From Apiospora phragmitis (taxonomy: Eukaryota > Ascomycota > Sordariomycetes > Amphisphaeriales > Apiosporaceae): a stretch of 64,000 nt of DNA. Of the stretch, positions 11,994 to 23,025 are shown piece after piece (the first letter of the stretch is position 1; every line of letters starts with the position of its first letter). A program made the position numbers and the translations under genes. The stretch is taken from positions 248,001 through 312,000 of the forward strand of contig JAQQWL010000007.1 of assembly GCA_038363925.1 (NCBI GenBank). The letters run 5' to 3'. The notes beneath the pieces were generated by a model. It did no database searches. It was not told the DNA's origin and saw only the letters and a list, made by a program, of their open reading frames with translations.

Positions 11994-13061
11994 ATGCCGA
12001 AACACACTCGCTCCTCCAGCGCGGCCCATAATCCCTACGCGCATGCCATGCCCGTGTCGCTTGCTCCCTCCCAGCCCCTGGATATTGGATATAATGGCCG
12101 TCAGCAGCAGATGTCGCTCAACACGGCCTTCTACCAAGCAATTCCATCGAACGTAACAGCCCAGACTGCCATGGCTTCCCAGGCATACGATGCGTACGCA
12201 ACCGCAGCAGCCATGCCCCAGACGATACCCCACAGAGCGTCCTCGGGAGCTTGGTCGCCCCAAGACGACAAGAACCTCATTGCCGCCCGGCAACAGGGCC
12301 TCAACTGGAACCAGATCCAGACCAACTACTTCCCCAACAAAACGTCGAATGCTTGCCGGAAACGGCACGAACGGTTGATGGAGCGCAAGGGAGCCGACGA
12401 CTGGGACGCACGCAAGCTGGAGAGGATTGCCAAGGAGTACATGAGCATGCGCAAAGAGATCTGGCAACCGTTAGCGCAACGTGTCGGTGAGAAGTGGAAC
12501 GTGGTTGAAGCCAAGGTCAGTTCCCGTCTCGTTCCCCCATGCGAGGGAAGCAACCAGTTCTCCATGCTGACTATCCGGATCTAGTGCATGAACAATGGTT
12601 TGAAGAACATTCAGAACGCGGCACGGGCCGGGGCTCGGCGGGAGCGCGTGGAGGAGGCTGGCCAAGGATATTCCCACGGGTATGACGACGACAGCGGCAT
12701 CTCGGGCATTGGATTAACCCCAATAGATGACCTCGACGCCTCGTACAGTAGTCCCGAGACTACCAGCTCGAGCTCGCTCTCGGGCGGGTCCTACACCGGC
12801 GGCATGCCCATGCAGCTCGGCCACCAAGCGTACAACCAGCACTACACCACCAACGCCGGCGGCCTCTCGTCGGGCTACAGCTCGTCCGTTTCGTCCACCA
12901 CGGCGCAGGCATATGGGCAAATGTCTGGCCAATCGCATCATCACTCCTCGGGAGGATCCCCGTATCTCGGCCACGGGCAGAGACTCCCCAGCGTGGACAT
13001 GGGAATCGATGCCATCATCAATCGGCCAGGCGGTCACGGGGGTCCCCCTTCCAGCATATAA
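11994..13061 (+). CDS. Two-repeat Myb/SANT-like DNA-binding protein
   Basis: Two exons joined across an intron at 12516-12584 give a protein of 332 residues. Repeat 1 (about residues 84-131) shows the SANT pattern GAWSPQDDKNL, GLNWNQIQ and ACRKRHERL. A second, weaker repeat (about 138-183) has IWQPLAQRVGEKWNVVEAKC followed by GLKN, and the intron falls inside it. The N-terminus is Ala/Gln-rich. The C-terminus is Ser/Gly/Tyr/His-rich and probably disordered, as in fungal transcriptional regulators. The ATG at 11994 is the first in frame and has CACC just before it. The frame is intact, unlike many neighbours. Probable nuclear regulator; the target genes are unknown. The family is inferred from the Trp/aromatic spacing. 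Confidence 0.85.
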
Positions 13062-15005
13062 ACGGTGTTTTCAATGGCGTTTTGGTCTTTTCTTTTCGTC
13101 CACTCTTTTTCCTTTCCTGGGTTGTTGGCGTACACGGTTTCTGTGTTTGGCACGTGCTCTTTCGGTGCGCCGCAGAGCTTGATGACGATCCTTTCCCTCT
13201 CTCTCTGTCTCCCTCATGACACACAGCATTGCATCACGTCTTCCTTCCCGGGTTCAGTGAGCACAGGCGTTCTCGGCGTTCTATAAAATCGGTGTCGGTG
13301 TTTTGTTTTATTACTTGGGAATTTGGGTCGGTGGCGACCTTGCTGTTGGAGAAGAGAAGGAAGACGTTGGGGATACTTTCATTTCTGTTCTACCTGGGCG
13401 CCATTTCGAAATGCCCCGACACTATTCGGCATAGCGATGCCGCCACAACCCCCCTAATGACTGCACTTCTGCAATCGAGTTGGCCTATTGTTTTTGTTTT
13501 CTGCTTGATGATGACGGATATACTGTAGTGTATTTGGCTTATATAGAAAAGATACCTTGGGACGTTGGGGGAGGATAAGAAGAAGAAGATGGTTGATGTA
13601 TGTTTACGAAGAAGGGTTGAGCAAGAAGACAGACAGGGGAGACCAAAGTCGCCTTGCGATGGATGCAACGGCAAAGACAACACTCATTAATCACAATGGA
13701 ACAAAGTTGTCAACTCGAACCTGATCTAATGATCATCACTTGTCTGCTATATTTTTCGCATCCGTTTTCTAACCTGAGTAGATGGAAGTGATTGGATTGA
13801 AGTGCAGCCTCGTTTTGCTGCCAGCGGGCGATTGATTGCATTGCATTCTGAAAGGTGGTAGGAAGAAGATGGCCAAGAAATACCACTGGGGGTTCCCTCT
13901 TTTGGCTGTTCCCTAGGGCACCGCCACCCCCACAACAACGCCGCACAAAAACTTCCCTCCATCACAATTAATGCTTGGTGTACTCGCCAAAGTACACGAG
14001 CAAGGAATGCATCTACACCATATACAAGATTAATCAATCCCCGTCAATAGAAGATTCTCGCATTTTTCTGGTCATTTCAACGATGTCTCTCAAAAACAAT
14101 AGGTGGAACTCCCGCAGTTTTGCCATCCAGTAGGCCTTCCGCGGCACCTCCCACCCCTATAACTTTCCCATGATGTAGACTGCAGCCACGAGTTCGACAG
14201 CTGGAGGACAATACCTTCTTTTTCCTCTAAAGAGAACACAGAAGTAGCTACAATCAGTAAGATTAAATGAGGTGTATATGAGGTAGAAATATATTCAATT
14301 GATTAATTACATCTGGTGCAAAGTGTCTGCCTTAGGTAATACCTGTGTTGTTGATCCGCCATCTTCCTTCCCTTTCACATCCACCTCACCATATCTTTGC
14401 CAGCCAATCTTCCAGGTCAACAACAACAGTGACACTACAGCTCTGGAACGGAGAAGCTACGTCCGCTGTCCAATACTGCGAAGGTTCTGAATCTCATCAA
14501 TCTTACTTCCTACACCTGTCACTGTTAGGTGAGGCTGTTGTGAGGTTACCTCATGGATTCTTTTGGCAGGCACCTACCCACCTCTACCAGTATTTACCAA
14601 CCCTGATCCTTCCATCATCGACCTCACTTACCTTCCTTCCAACAAGCACATTCTTTTTCTCTCACTCTCTCAATCTCAATATTTTGATCTCTCTACTTCC
14701 TGGTGGATTTGAAGTGTCCTGTTTCCCTCTGGACCATAAACACCGGCATACGCTCTCAAATATTTCCAACCCCCATCGTTCATACCCACCCTCTTCCTGC
14801 CGCCTTCAAGCAGGTTGTACTTCAGCTGTTCAAGTTTTCGTCGTCGTCGATATTATTGACCGAACTTGACGTGTGGTTTCTACTTGTACCATACCTTCCT
14901 TTCCCCAATACACACAACCGATACCATTGTAGCGTGTCACTCTTCCAACCCAATACCATCATTCTTCCGACTTGATGACATCCATTTGACATCAGCAACT
15001 TCACC
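13062..15005. other. Intergenic; 3' flank of Myb-like gene and leader of the helicase gene
   Basis: No convincing gene. From about 14,340 the plus strand is markedly C/T-rich, consistent with the promoter and 5' leader of the helicase gene at 15,006. The frame at 14,345-14,869 reflects this composition only. Confidence 0.5.
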
Positions 15006-18000
15006 ATGAACAACGGAAGATCCTTTCAAGTCTCGAAGCAGCACAAGGAGCCTTGCCCCAGATATACAAGCACCGGCGAGTGCTTGTTTGGGGAAGCCTG
15101 CAGGTTCTCACACGACGGTCCCTCTGTTGCTCCTAGTCCCCAGAGACGGCAACAGCAGCAGCCATTAGCACGAGTTGATACCAATTTTTCGAGCCGGCAA
15201 CAGCCAGCAACACGAAGAAATGCTCCCAATCCTCAGAGTCAGCAGCGATCAGCACAGGGCAATTCCAATCCCCAGATGCAACAGCAGCCGGCAACACGGT
15301 TTGGTACCAGCTTCCAAAACGGGCATACATCGACACAAAGCAATACCAATCCCCACAGCTGGCGGCAGCCAACAACTCCTGGCAATACTGGCTTCCAAAG
15401 CCCGCGCTCACCAGCACAAGGTAACATGGATTCCCAGAGCGGGCAGCAGTCAGCGACACAAGGCAATACCGGCTTCCAGAACCGGCAATCATTCACACAG
15501 GGCAGCAACAGCTTCCGTAACCATCATGATGTGCGTAATCAAGACGATCTGAGAGAATGGAAGCATACTCTCCGACAAGCTGCGTCGAACCGCACAGCGC
15601 GTGTTCGCTTCTTTGAGATGGCCATTAAACTTGTTGATGGGGAGGTTGGCACGTCTCAGGAAATGTTCAAAACCCTGGCACAGGATGATGGATTGCAAAT
15701 CATTCGCGCACTTATTGATCAATCTCTACCTCAGGCGTCGTCCAGCCAAGACAGAGCGACTTTATGGGTTGCTGAGGTCGAGCCTTTGCTGCGTGTCATT
15801 ACACACCAGCGTGTGATGGGTTCGGCTGTGCTCGAACAAGAAGTCTTCGCCATCTACAATTTCCTAAGTGGAATCGGAGGACGGAGAATGAAGACACTCT
15901 ATGAATTCATCATAGAGTTCATGCGTTCCATGCCGGCAGAGAAGCCACATGCCACGCAGGCCGTTCCTGATCGCATTTCCATCCTCGAGCTGAGTCTCTG
16001 CGTTTTGTCTATAATGCTCGACTCCAACTCCACCAACGTTGTCCGCCAAGATTTCTCTGCAATCGTGAGTCAATTGGAGCCCTTGCTGGATGATGCAGCT
16101 AGCAACCAAGGTCAGAGTCATTATCTGGAACTTCAAGCGCGGCAATGGTTGAATTACATCAAACGCCGTCTTGGAGTTGGTGAGTCATTGCCAGTCTGTA
16201 ACCCGCAAAGCCGTCCTGTTGAACCAATTACCCAATTTGTTCTCCCCAAAAATCTTCCTGGTCAGCTTTCTTCTACCGGGCCTCGGCATGATAACGACCA
16301 CACGGATATTGAGGATATCAGCATTTTGCCCACTCCCGATGAGATCATGTGTGCCAAGGATGAATACCTGCCTACCAATAGGCCCGCCTCGTTTCATCGT
16401 CCTGGCATCATTGGGCGACTCGATCGCGAGTTTCGTCTTCTTCGCGAAGACACGGTAGGACAACTCCGGGATGTTGTACGTGCACAATTAGAGAAGATGC
16501 ACAATACCCAGACCACCGAGTTTAGGAATCAGAGAGTGAGATCCTTCACTTATATTGGAGCGGAGCCCATGCAGGTCGACTTACATCGGTCCCGAGGCCT
16601 TGATATTCTAGTTCGCTTCACACAACCCGCGAAAGGTTCTGGTAGCATCGGCCGAGAGGAATGGTGGACGCACTCCAAGCGTTTGCTGCCGGGCGGTCTC
16701 GTGTGCGTCATTTGCAACGATGGATCAACCCTTTTCTGCGTGGTTAGCGACGCGACTGTGTATCGTTCAGGCAAAGCATCACATTCGGATGACGCGGCCA
16801 CTGTCTCGCCCAAGAGAGAATCTCTTGCGGACCGAGCCGATTATGCATACGTGCATCTTCTTTTGGCAGATACCAAACAGTGCAACGTACTCGAAGCGTT
16901 GGGGTGGTTTCAGACGATCGGGCCCCGCCAGGAAAGATGTCTTGTAGAATTCCCAGGTGTGCTGCTTCCGTCTTTCCAGCATACACTTGAGGCCCTACAG
17001 CAGATGAGCAAAGCCCCGAAGGTGCCTTTTATCGATTTGATCGCCCCGGATCAGCAACAATCCGGCTTCATTGATGTACCTCCTCCTCAATACTCCACCA
17101 AACCTGACTTCGTTTTCGACTTGAGCATTCTGACAGATGGTACTTCTTTGGAATGCGGGCCCAATGATCCTCTCGACCCTGCATTACTAAGTCGGCATTC
17201 GACACTTGACCCTACTCAATCTGCGGCCCTTCTGGGCAGCCTGTCAAAGAGCTTGGCTCTTATCCAAGGACCTCCTGGCACAGGCAAGAGCTATACTGGC
17301 GAGAAGTTAGTTCAAGTTCTGCTTCACAATAAACAGCGCGCAAAGCTGGGTCCCATATTGTGCGTCTGTTACACCAATCACGCCCTGGATCAGCTACTGG
17401 AGCATCTAGTTGATGAAGGTGTTGAGCAAGTCATTCGAATTGGTTCAAGGTCCAAGTCTTCACGTCTGGAGAGCTTGAATCTTCGAACGATTTCCAAAAA
17501 CGCTGATCGCACAAGATCAGAGAGCCGCTCGTTGAGGAGTCTCTACAGTGACCTAGACTCTCATGTGGCAACCATTCAGGAGTGCCTCAATCGACTTGGA
17601 ACATGCCTTACAAAAGAGTCGATCAATTCCTATCTATAGCCGAGACGAATCCCCGATACCAGGTTGAGCTATCTGATGTTGGCGTAGATGACGAGGGTTT
17701 TCGGGCTGTTCATCATCATCCACAACAGAGGATGGAGCAGTGGCTGCGTGGTGGCACTGTCAACAGCGCTACTTCACGTGAGGCCCCCGAGCTGCTAGAT
17801 GCCGACCTCTGGACTATGACGCACGAGGAACGCCAAAAGCTTTTCTGCCATTGGGCCCATGAGCTGCGTGGCCCTATCATCGATGAACTTCAGGAGGTAT
17901 ACCAGTTGTGGGAGTCTGACATAGGTGAGCGCAACCGCGTTGCACGTGAAGTTGACCTACGTTGTCTTTCAGAGGCCAATATCGTGGGTGTCACGACGAC

Positions 18001-20019
18001 TGGTCTCGCGAAGAATTCGGATTTGCTGCGAAGGTTGCCGTGCAAGGTGTTACTCTGTAAGTCTATGTCTGGGCTCAATGCCTGGGCCAGTGACTTGTTT
18101 TGGTTCTCTGCATATCACTAACCCATACTCCAGGCGAAGAAGCAGGCGAAGTGCTCGAAGCTCACAACCTCACCGCGCTGCTCCCCTCCGTCCAGCATGC
18201 GATCTTGATTGGGGACAACTTGCAGCTTAAGCCGCAAATTCAGAATTTCGAGCTAAACAGCACGAACCCTCGGGGAGCGCAGTACTCACTTGATGTATCC
18301 ATGTTCGAGCGTCTCGTATCCCCACCGCACGATGACGAGCAAAAGCTGCCGTACAGTACCCTCCAGACCCAAAGACGAATGCACCCATCGATTTCGGAAC
18401 TGGTTCGGAGCACTTTATATCCCGACCTCGAGGATGGAGGCCCGGTGGCCGAATACCCAGAGGTGTGCGGGATGAAGAAGCGCCTGTTTTGGTTCAACCA
18501 CACAGCGCTCGAAGACCAAGCACTTCAATTTGATCCCAATTCTACATCCCATGTCAACTCTTTTGAGATTGAGATGACAGTTGCACTTGTCCAGCATCTG
18601 GTCCGCCAAGGAATCTACGGAACAGATGACATCGCGGTAATCACACCTTATCTTGGCCAGTTGCTTCGTCTTCGCCAAAGAATGAAGAACCTGGTTGAAA
18701 TATCGCTTGGTGATCAGGACGTAGAAGAGCTCAAGTCTCTCGACGTGGACGATGGTGAACTGCCAAATGATACTAGTGTCCAGCCTCCCACAGCCACCAA
18801 GACATCTCTGCTGAAGAGTGTGCGTCTTGCAACGGTTGACAATTTCCAGGGTGAGGAGGCCAAGGTGGTGGTCATATCCTTGGTCAGAAGCAATGAGCAG
18901 AAAAAGTGCGGCTTCTTGAGCACATCGAACAGAATCAACGTTCTTCTTTCGAGAGCGAAGCACGGCATGTACATTATAGGCAACTCGGAGACCTACGGCA
19001 ATGTTGGCATGTGGGCACGGGTTATCGACATTCTCGGCACCAATGGGAACATTGGAAACCAACTGGAGCTTGAATGCCCTCGCCATCCCGGATCCTCTTT
19101 ACTAGTGTCAGAGGCGGACCATTTCCTACAACATTCACCTGAGGGTGGCTGCAATCGTGCTTGTGATCGGTGCCTACCTTGTGGTCATGCTTGCATGTAC
19201 CGTTGTCACTCGGACATGCTTCACAACGCCGCGAAATGTTTGGACCGTTGCCCCCGTCCTCTTGATGGCTGTAGTCATCCATGCCCCCGGGCTTGTGGAG
19301 ATAAATGCCCATCTGACTGCAAAGTGCCATTGAAAGGTCTTGAGCTCAAGCTCAGCTGTGGCCATGTTGTGGGCTCAGCAGCCTGCTGGAAGGCACAGCA
19401 CCCCGAGAACATCGATTGCCAAGTCGAGGTCAAGAAGACCGTACCAGGTTGCGAGCACATTGTTACGGTGGAGTGCTGCGTTGATATCACCACTGCAATG
19501 TACAGATGCCCGGCCACTTGCGGTGCGGTGCAGCCTTGTGGGCATCGTTGCATGAGTCAATGTTACAGATGTACCACGAAGGTGCGGGGACGTGTGATGG
19601 CACAGAGGCATGGCTTCTGTTCAGAACCCTGCCATCGCCAGCACTCGACATGCCGCCATTCTTGCCAGGAGAACTGTCACGGGGACGCGAGTTGCCCTCC
19701 ATGTTCAGCCCCGTGCGAAGTCAAATGCAGCCACTCTGTTTGCAGCAAGAAGTGCCACGAGCCATGTGAGCCTTGTGTCGAGCAGAAATGTGTGTCGAGA
19801 TTTGGTCAGTGGTACCCCTGCGTCAACAAACATCTCTTCACGGTAGGAGAGAGCAGCATGCAGATCAATGAGGCCAAATGCCCGCAGTGTGGTGCGGCCG
19901 CAGATGGGGTCGAGCATGAGCCGGCTGAAGAAGTCAGATATGCTGACGAGCTTAAAGAGATGGCTCGAAGGGTAGCTGAAATGCAAACTGAATGCGAGGA
20001 TTTGTTGACATTTGACTAA
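15006..20019 (+). CDS. SF1 helicase with CCCH and NFX1-type zinc fingers (ZNFX1-like)
   Basis: About 1,645 residues. Residues 17-36 form one CCCH finger (C-x8-C-x5-C-x3-H), followed by Gln/Asn-rich repeats to about residue 175. The helicase core has Walker A GPPGTGKS near residue 755, a motif II segment CEEAGEVLEAH just after the intron, GDNLQLKPQ, then FQGEEAKVVVISLVRSN and NVLLSRAKHGMYIIGN (motifs V and VI). The C-terminal 300 residues hold many Cys/His pairs (CLPCGHACMYRCH, CGHRCMSQCY) of the NFX1 finger type. Intron: 18057-18133, with a CACTAAC branch. A frame change must lie within 17,600-17,640: the first frame ends LTKESINSYL-stop while the next frame carries on SIAETNPRYQ. Loss of one CTAT unit in the CTATCTAT at 17,628-17,637 would explain it. 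Relatives (ZNFX1 and fungal Hrr1/SAD-3-like helicases) act in small-RNA pathways and RNA surveillance; that role is inference here. Confidence 0.9.
15150..15520 (+). repeat. Degenerate Gln/Asn-rich coding repeats
   Basis: Inside the helicase gene, imperfect units of about 20 codons recur around cores such as QGNTGFQN, QSNTNPHS and QGNMDSQS. They separate the CCCH finger from the folded part. Low-complexity Q/N tracts of this sort often drive self-association in RNA-binding proteins (inference). Confidence 0.7.
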
Positions 20020-21059
20020 GTACGCAAGAGACATGAGGAGATGCACCTTGACGTCGATGGCAATGACTGTCAACTTGGATGGGGATTTGGTAGCAACTGT
20101 ACGATAAAAATGAGCTTGCTGATGATATTCTGTGACACAAGGTCAGAGACACATGGCAGCATAATACTTGTACTATAGACGAATGAAATCGAGCTTGTAT
20201 GGCATCGCGTCTGGGTTGACCAAGGGGTGATAGGTGAATAAGAATGAGGCTCTTACATTGGTGTGTTCCCCAGCCAGTCGGGCAATGACTAGTTAGCTTC
20301 ATTACCAAACACCGGAATAGGCTCCCTGCATAATGCCGTCAGGTTCTGCGGGCTTGCCACGTTTCCTGGTTTCCTGGATAGGCGGTGTAGACATGCAGGA
20401 CTTATGCATAGTGGGGGTTCAAGGCGAAAGAGAGCAGGCCTAGCTTATAGCGCTTGCAAGATAGGGCATAGCTATTGCAACATGCCAGCCAGCATGTGCT
20501 GCATGATGCCAAGTAGCGAGACGAAGTTGCGGAAGCCAAGCCGGTCGCTCATCGAAGTCGATTCAGATGCGGCAGGCGGCATCATGTTTTAGCCTTAGGC
20601 GATGCAGATTCCATCAAAGCCACGCAAGCCGCAGAACCGTCTCGAATCGTTCAACCTGGAGCCCGCCGCTAGCAGGCAGACCGTCTCGAGTCCGGGAGGG
20701 TCGGGATCCACAAATGAACCCCTCCATTATGTATGCGCTTTCTATAGCCTTCCCTCATGCTGACTAAAGTACCACCCTTGAAAGCTGACAGGGACAGGGG
20801 AAACTTGGACACGGTCGCTATCCCATCGGCATCCTGAGGTAATAAGGGTCCTGGCGCAACACTATTTGTGGGGAGGAGGGATCCGTGAGACGGAAAGGCC
20901 CCCAAGTGGTATATAGCGCCCGCTTCCCTTCCCTTCCCCGAGTAGTTCGTTTGTAAAATAGGTCATTCACACCACTTTTGACGCTCCCCTCTCATCATCA
21001 ACTCTTTCGACTCTCACGACTAGAATACCACCACGCATTAAACGAATACATCATCCAAA
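20020..21059. other. Intergenic between helicase and GST genes
   Basis: No gene seen. The distal part is the promoter of the GST-like gene, with a TATA element at 20,910 and a C/T-rich stretch after it. Confidence 0.5.
20910..20916 (+). promoter_or_regulatory. TATA element of the GST-like gene
   Basis: TATATAG, about 150 bp upstream of the ATG at 21060 and followed by a C/T-rich stretch typical of fungal transcription start regions. Confidence 0.5.
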
Positions 21060-21872
21060 ATGGCTCCCTTCGGCAAGATCTACTCTTACCCTGGCAACTT
21101 CCGTGTGCAGCGCGTACGTTATATCCTCTCTATCCTCCACACTATCGCCGCCGCTTTGTCTGACGTCACATGACTTAATTTGTCATCGATGGCGATGACG
21201 GTGACAATTTGATGAAACCAATGAAGCTAACATGAGGCTTTTTGGACAATGTAGGCGCAGGTGGTTGCCGGCATCAACGGCCTCGAGGTCGAGGTCCCCC
21301 CGACTTCCAGATGGAGTCGACCAAGACGCCCGACTTCCTGGCCAAGTTCCCGATGGGCAAGATCCCGGCCTTCGAGGGCGCCGACGGCTTCTACATCGCC
21401 GAGGGCGCCGCCATTGCCATGTACCTGGCCGGCAGCGGCCCCAAGGCGCAGCAGCTGCTGGGCGCGCCGACGGAGCTGCAGAAGCGCGCCCGCATCACCG
21501 AGTGGATCTGCTTCGCCGAGACAGAGCTGAACCCGCAGGTGCTGCCGGCGTTCGTCATGTGCGTGCTCAAGTACATGCCGTACAGCGAGCAGGCGTACAA
21601 CAACGCGGCCAACAACCTGGAGCGCGCGTTGAAGCGTGTGGACAAGGCCGTTGACGGAGGAAACAAGAAGTTCTTGGTGGGCGACGAGTTGACGATGGCG
21701 GATATTATGGTCGCCGGCCCGTTGTTCTTCGGACAGGGGTTCTTGATCGACCAGAAGATGCGCGAGGCTGCGCCGGGTGCTATAGTATCTCGACAACCTG
21801 GCGGCTATGCCTGAGTTCAAGGGTGTGTTTGGCGAGATCAAGAAGTGCGAGACTCGGGTCGGTGCTCCTTGA
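21060..21872 (+). CDS. EF1B-gamma-type glutathione S-transferase (StcT-like), twice frameshifted
   Basis: Exon 1 (21060-21113) encodes MAPFGKIYSYPGNFRVQR and is followed by an intron at 21114-21254. The protein is about 224 residues: an N-terminal thioredoxin-fold GST domain (FPMGKIPAFEGADGF) and an all-helical C domain (ARITEWICFAETEL, FLVGDELTMADI). It matches the GST half of elongation factor 1B-gamma but ends where that factor would begin its second domain, as in the short GST StcT of the sterigmatocystin pathway. Two frame breaks occur: a missing base in the C6 run at 21296-21301, and a compensating change near 21,775-21,785 just before YLDNLAAMPEFK. Because they cancel, exon 2 begins and ends in the same frame. 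Its neighbours are a P450 and an O-methyltransferase on the same strand, suggesting a detoxifying or thiol-transfer role in a secondary pathway (inference). Confidence 0.8.
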
Positions 21873-23025
21873 GCGGAGAGAGACAGATAAAGACAAATAA
21901 AATGGTGGGATGGAGAGACTATGACGCAGGGGAAATCAACAGGACACTACCTGCTTAACGAAATCATGAAGAATTGCGAGTGAGCAGTGGTAGAAAAAGA
22001 GAGAAGCCAGTCGCGGCTGCGCCATAGTCGAGAATCCAAAAAGAAGTTAAATCCATGTCTCAAGCACCTCGTACTGAATTATGTGTGGTATACCAGCCTC
22101 TGCGCAACCCCCCTTTACATGGTGATACGATGATGCATCCATCAACGATTGGCCCGTCGTGTTTTCGAAGGAGTACCGTTCCATCGGTACGCTGCTTTCC
22201 TATTGCCTGCCACGTGCGACTGTAGGAACGACCCCTGATCGCCATGTTTCCAGTATACGTTTGCCTACGATGCAACACCCGGCGACGATCGGAAGTTCTC
22301 GAGTTCCCAAATGAGAATGGATTACGGGCGTATAATTTCTTATTCTGCATTTTTATTTTACCTCGTCCCGATATCATAAGGGCGCGCCTTCTGATCAAGC
22401 CAGGGGTTGCGACCATCACCGGCAGCTGCATCGGTGATTATAAAGCAGATGGTTTGGCAACACAACGCGACTGTCTCGTAATAATCAATCAATTGTAGAG
22501 GTTTCTATGCGGGCGTGTGCTCTCTCCTTGCTTCTGTTGTGCGCCTGCGAAGCTTGTCATACTGCTGCATCGCTGAGGGGGAGCCAGGGATCCAAAGGGG
22601 CCAACCAGAGACCGCGTATACGAACTACCATTGGGCCGGGTCTCAAACGACACTTGCAGAGGATTGACACCTCTAAGCGACAGGTAGCTGAGACAGCAAT
22701 TGCCGTCCGCTGTTCCGATAGGGGTACAAGGGAGGGGTCCCGCAGATCCACCTCGGCGGATTGCTTACTATTTTGCATCAGATCGCTTACCCGCCAAGAC
22801 CTAGAGACGCACCTTTTCATATAATATGATGCCAAGGCGACTCACTTAGCCGCATGCCGAAAATATATAAAATATGTGCCGAGCCGAATGGTTGCCCCTT
22901 CCTCCAATCTCTGGATTTGTAATTGAGTGTTTGTTTGCCTGTCTGTTTTCTTGGAGGAAGACTTCTGTAATTAATACAGCACTTACCAAGAAGACGACGA
23001 GATCTTCTGGTCCAAAACCGTCATC
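21873..23025. other. Intergenic between GST and P450 genes
   Basis: No gene seen. It holds the 3' flank of the GST gene and the P450 promoter, with a TATA element at 22,864. Confidence 0.5.
22864..22872 (+). promoter_or_regulatory. TATA element of the P450 gene
   Basis: TATATAAAA about 160 bp upstream of the P450 ATG at 23026. Confidence 0.5.

Noticed and set aside
14345..14869. 174-codon plus-strand frame before the helicase
   Set aside because: C/T-rich leader sequence; composition explains the lack of stops.
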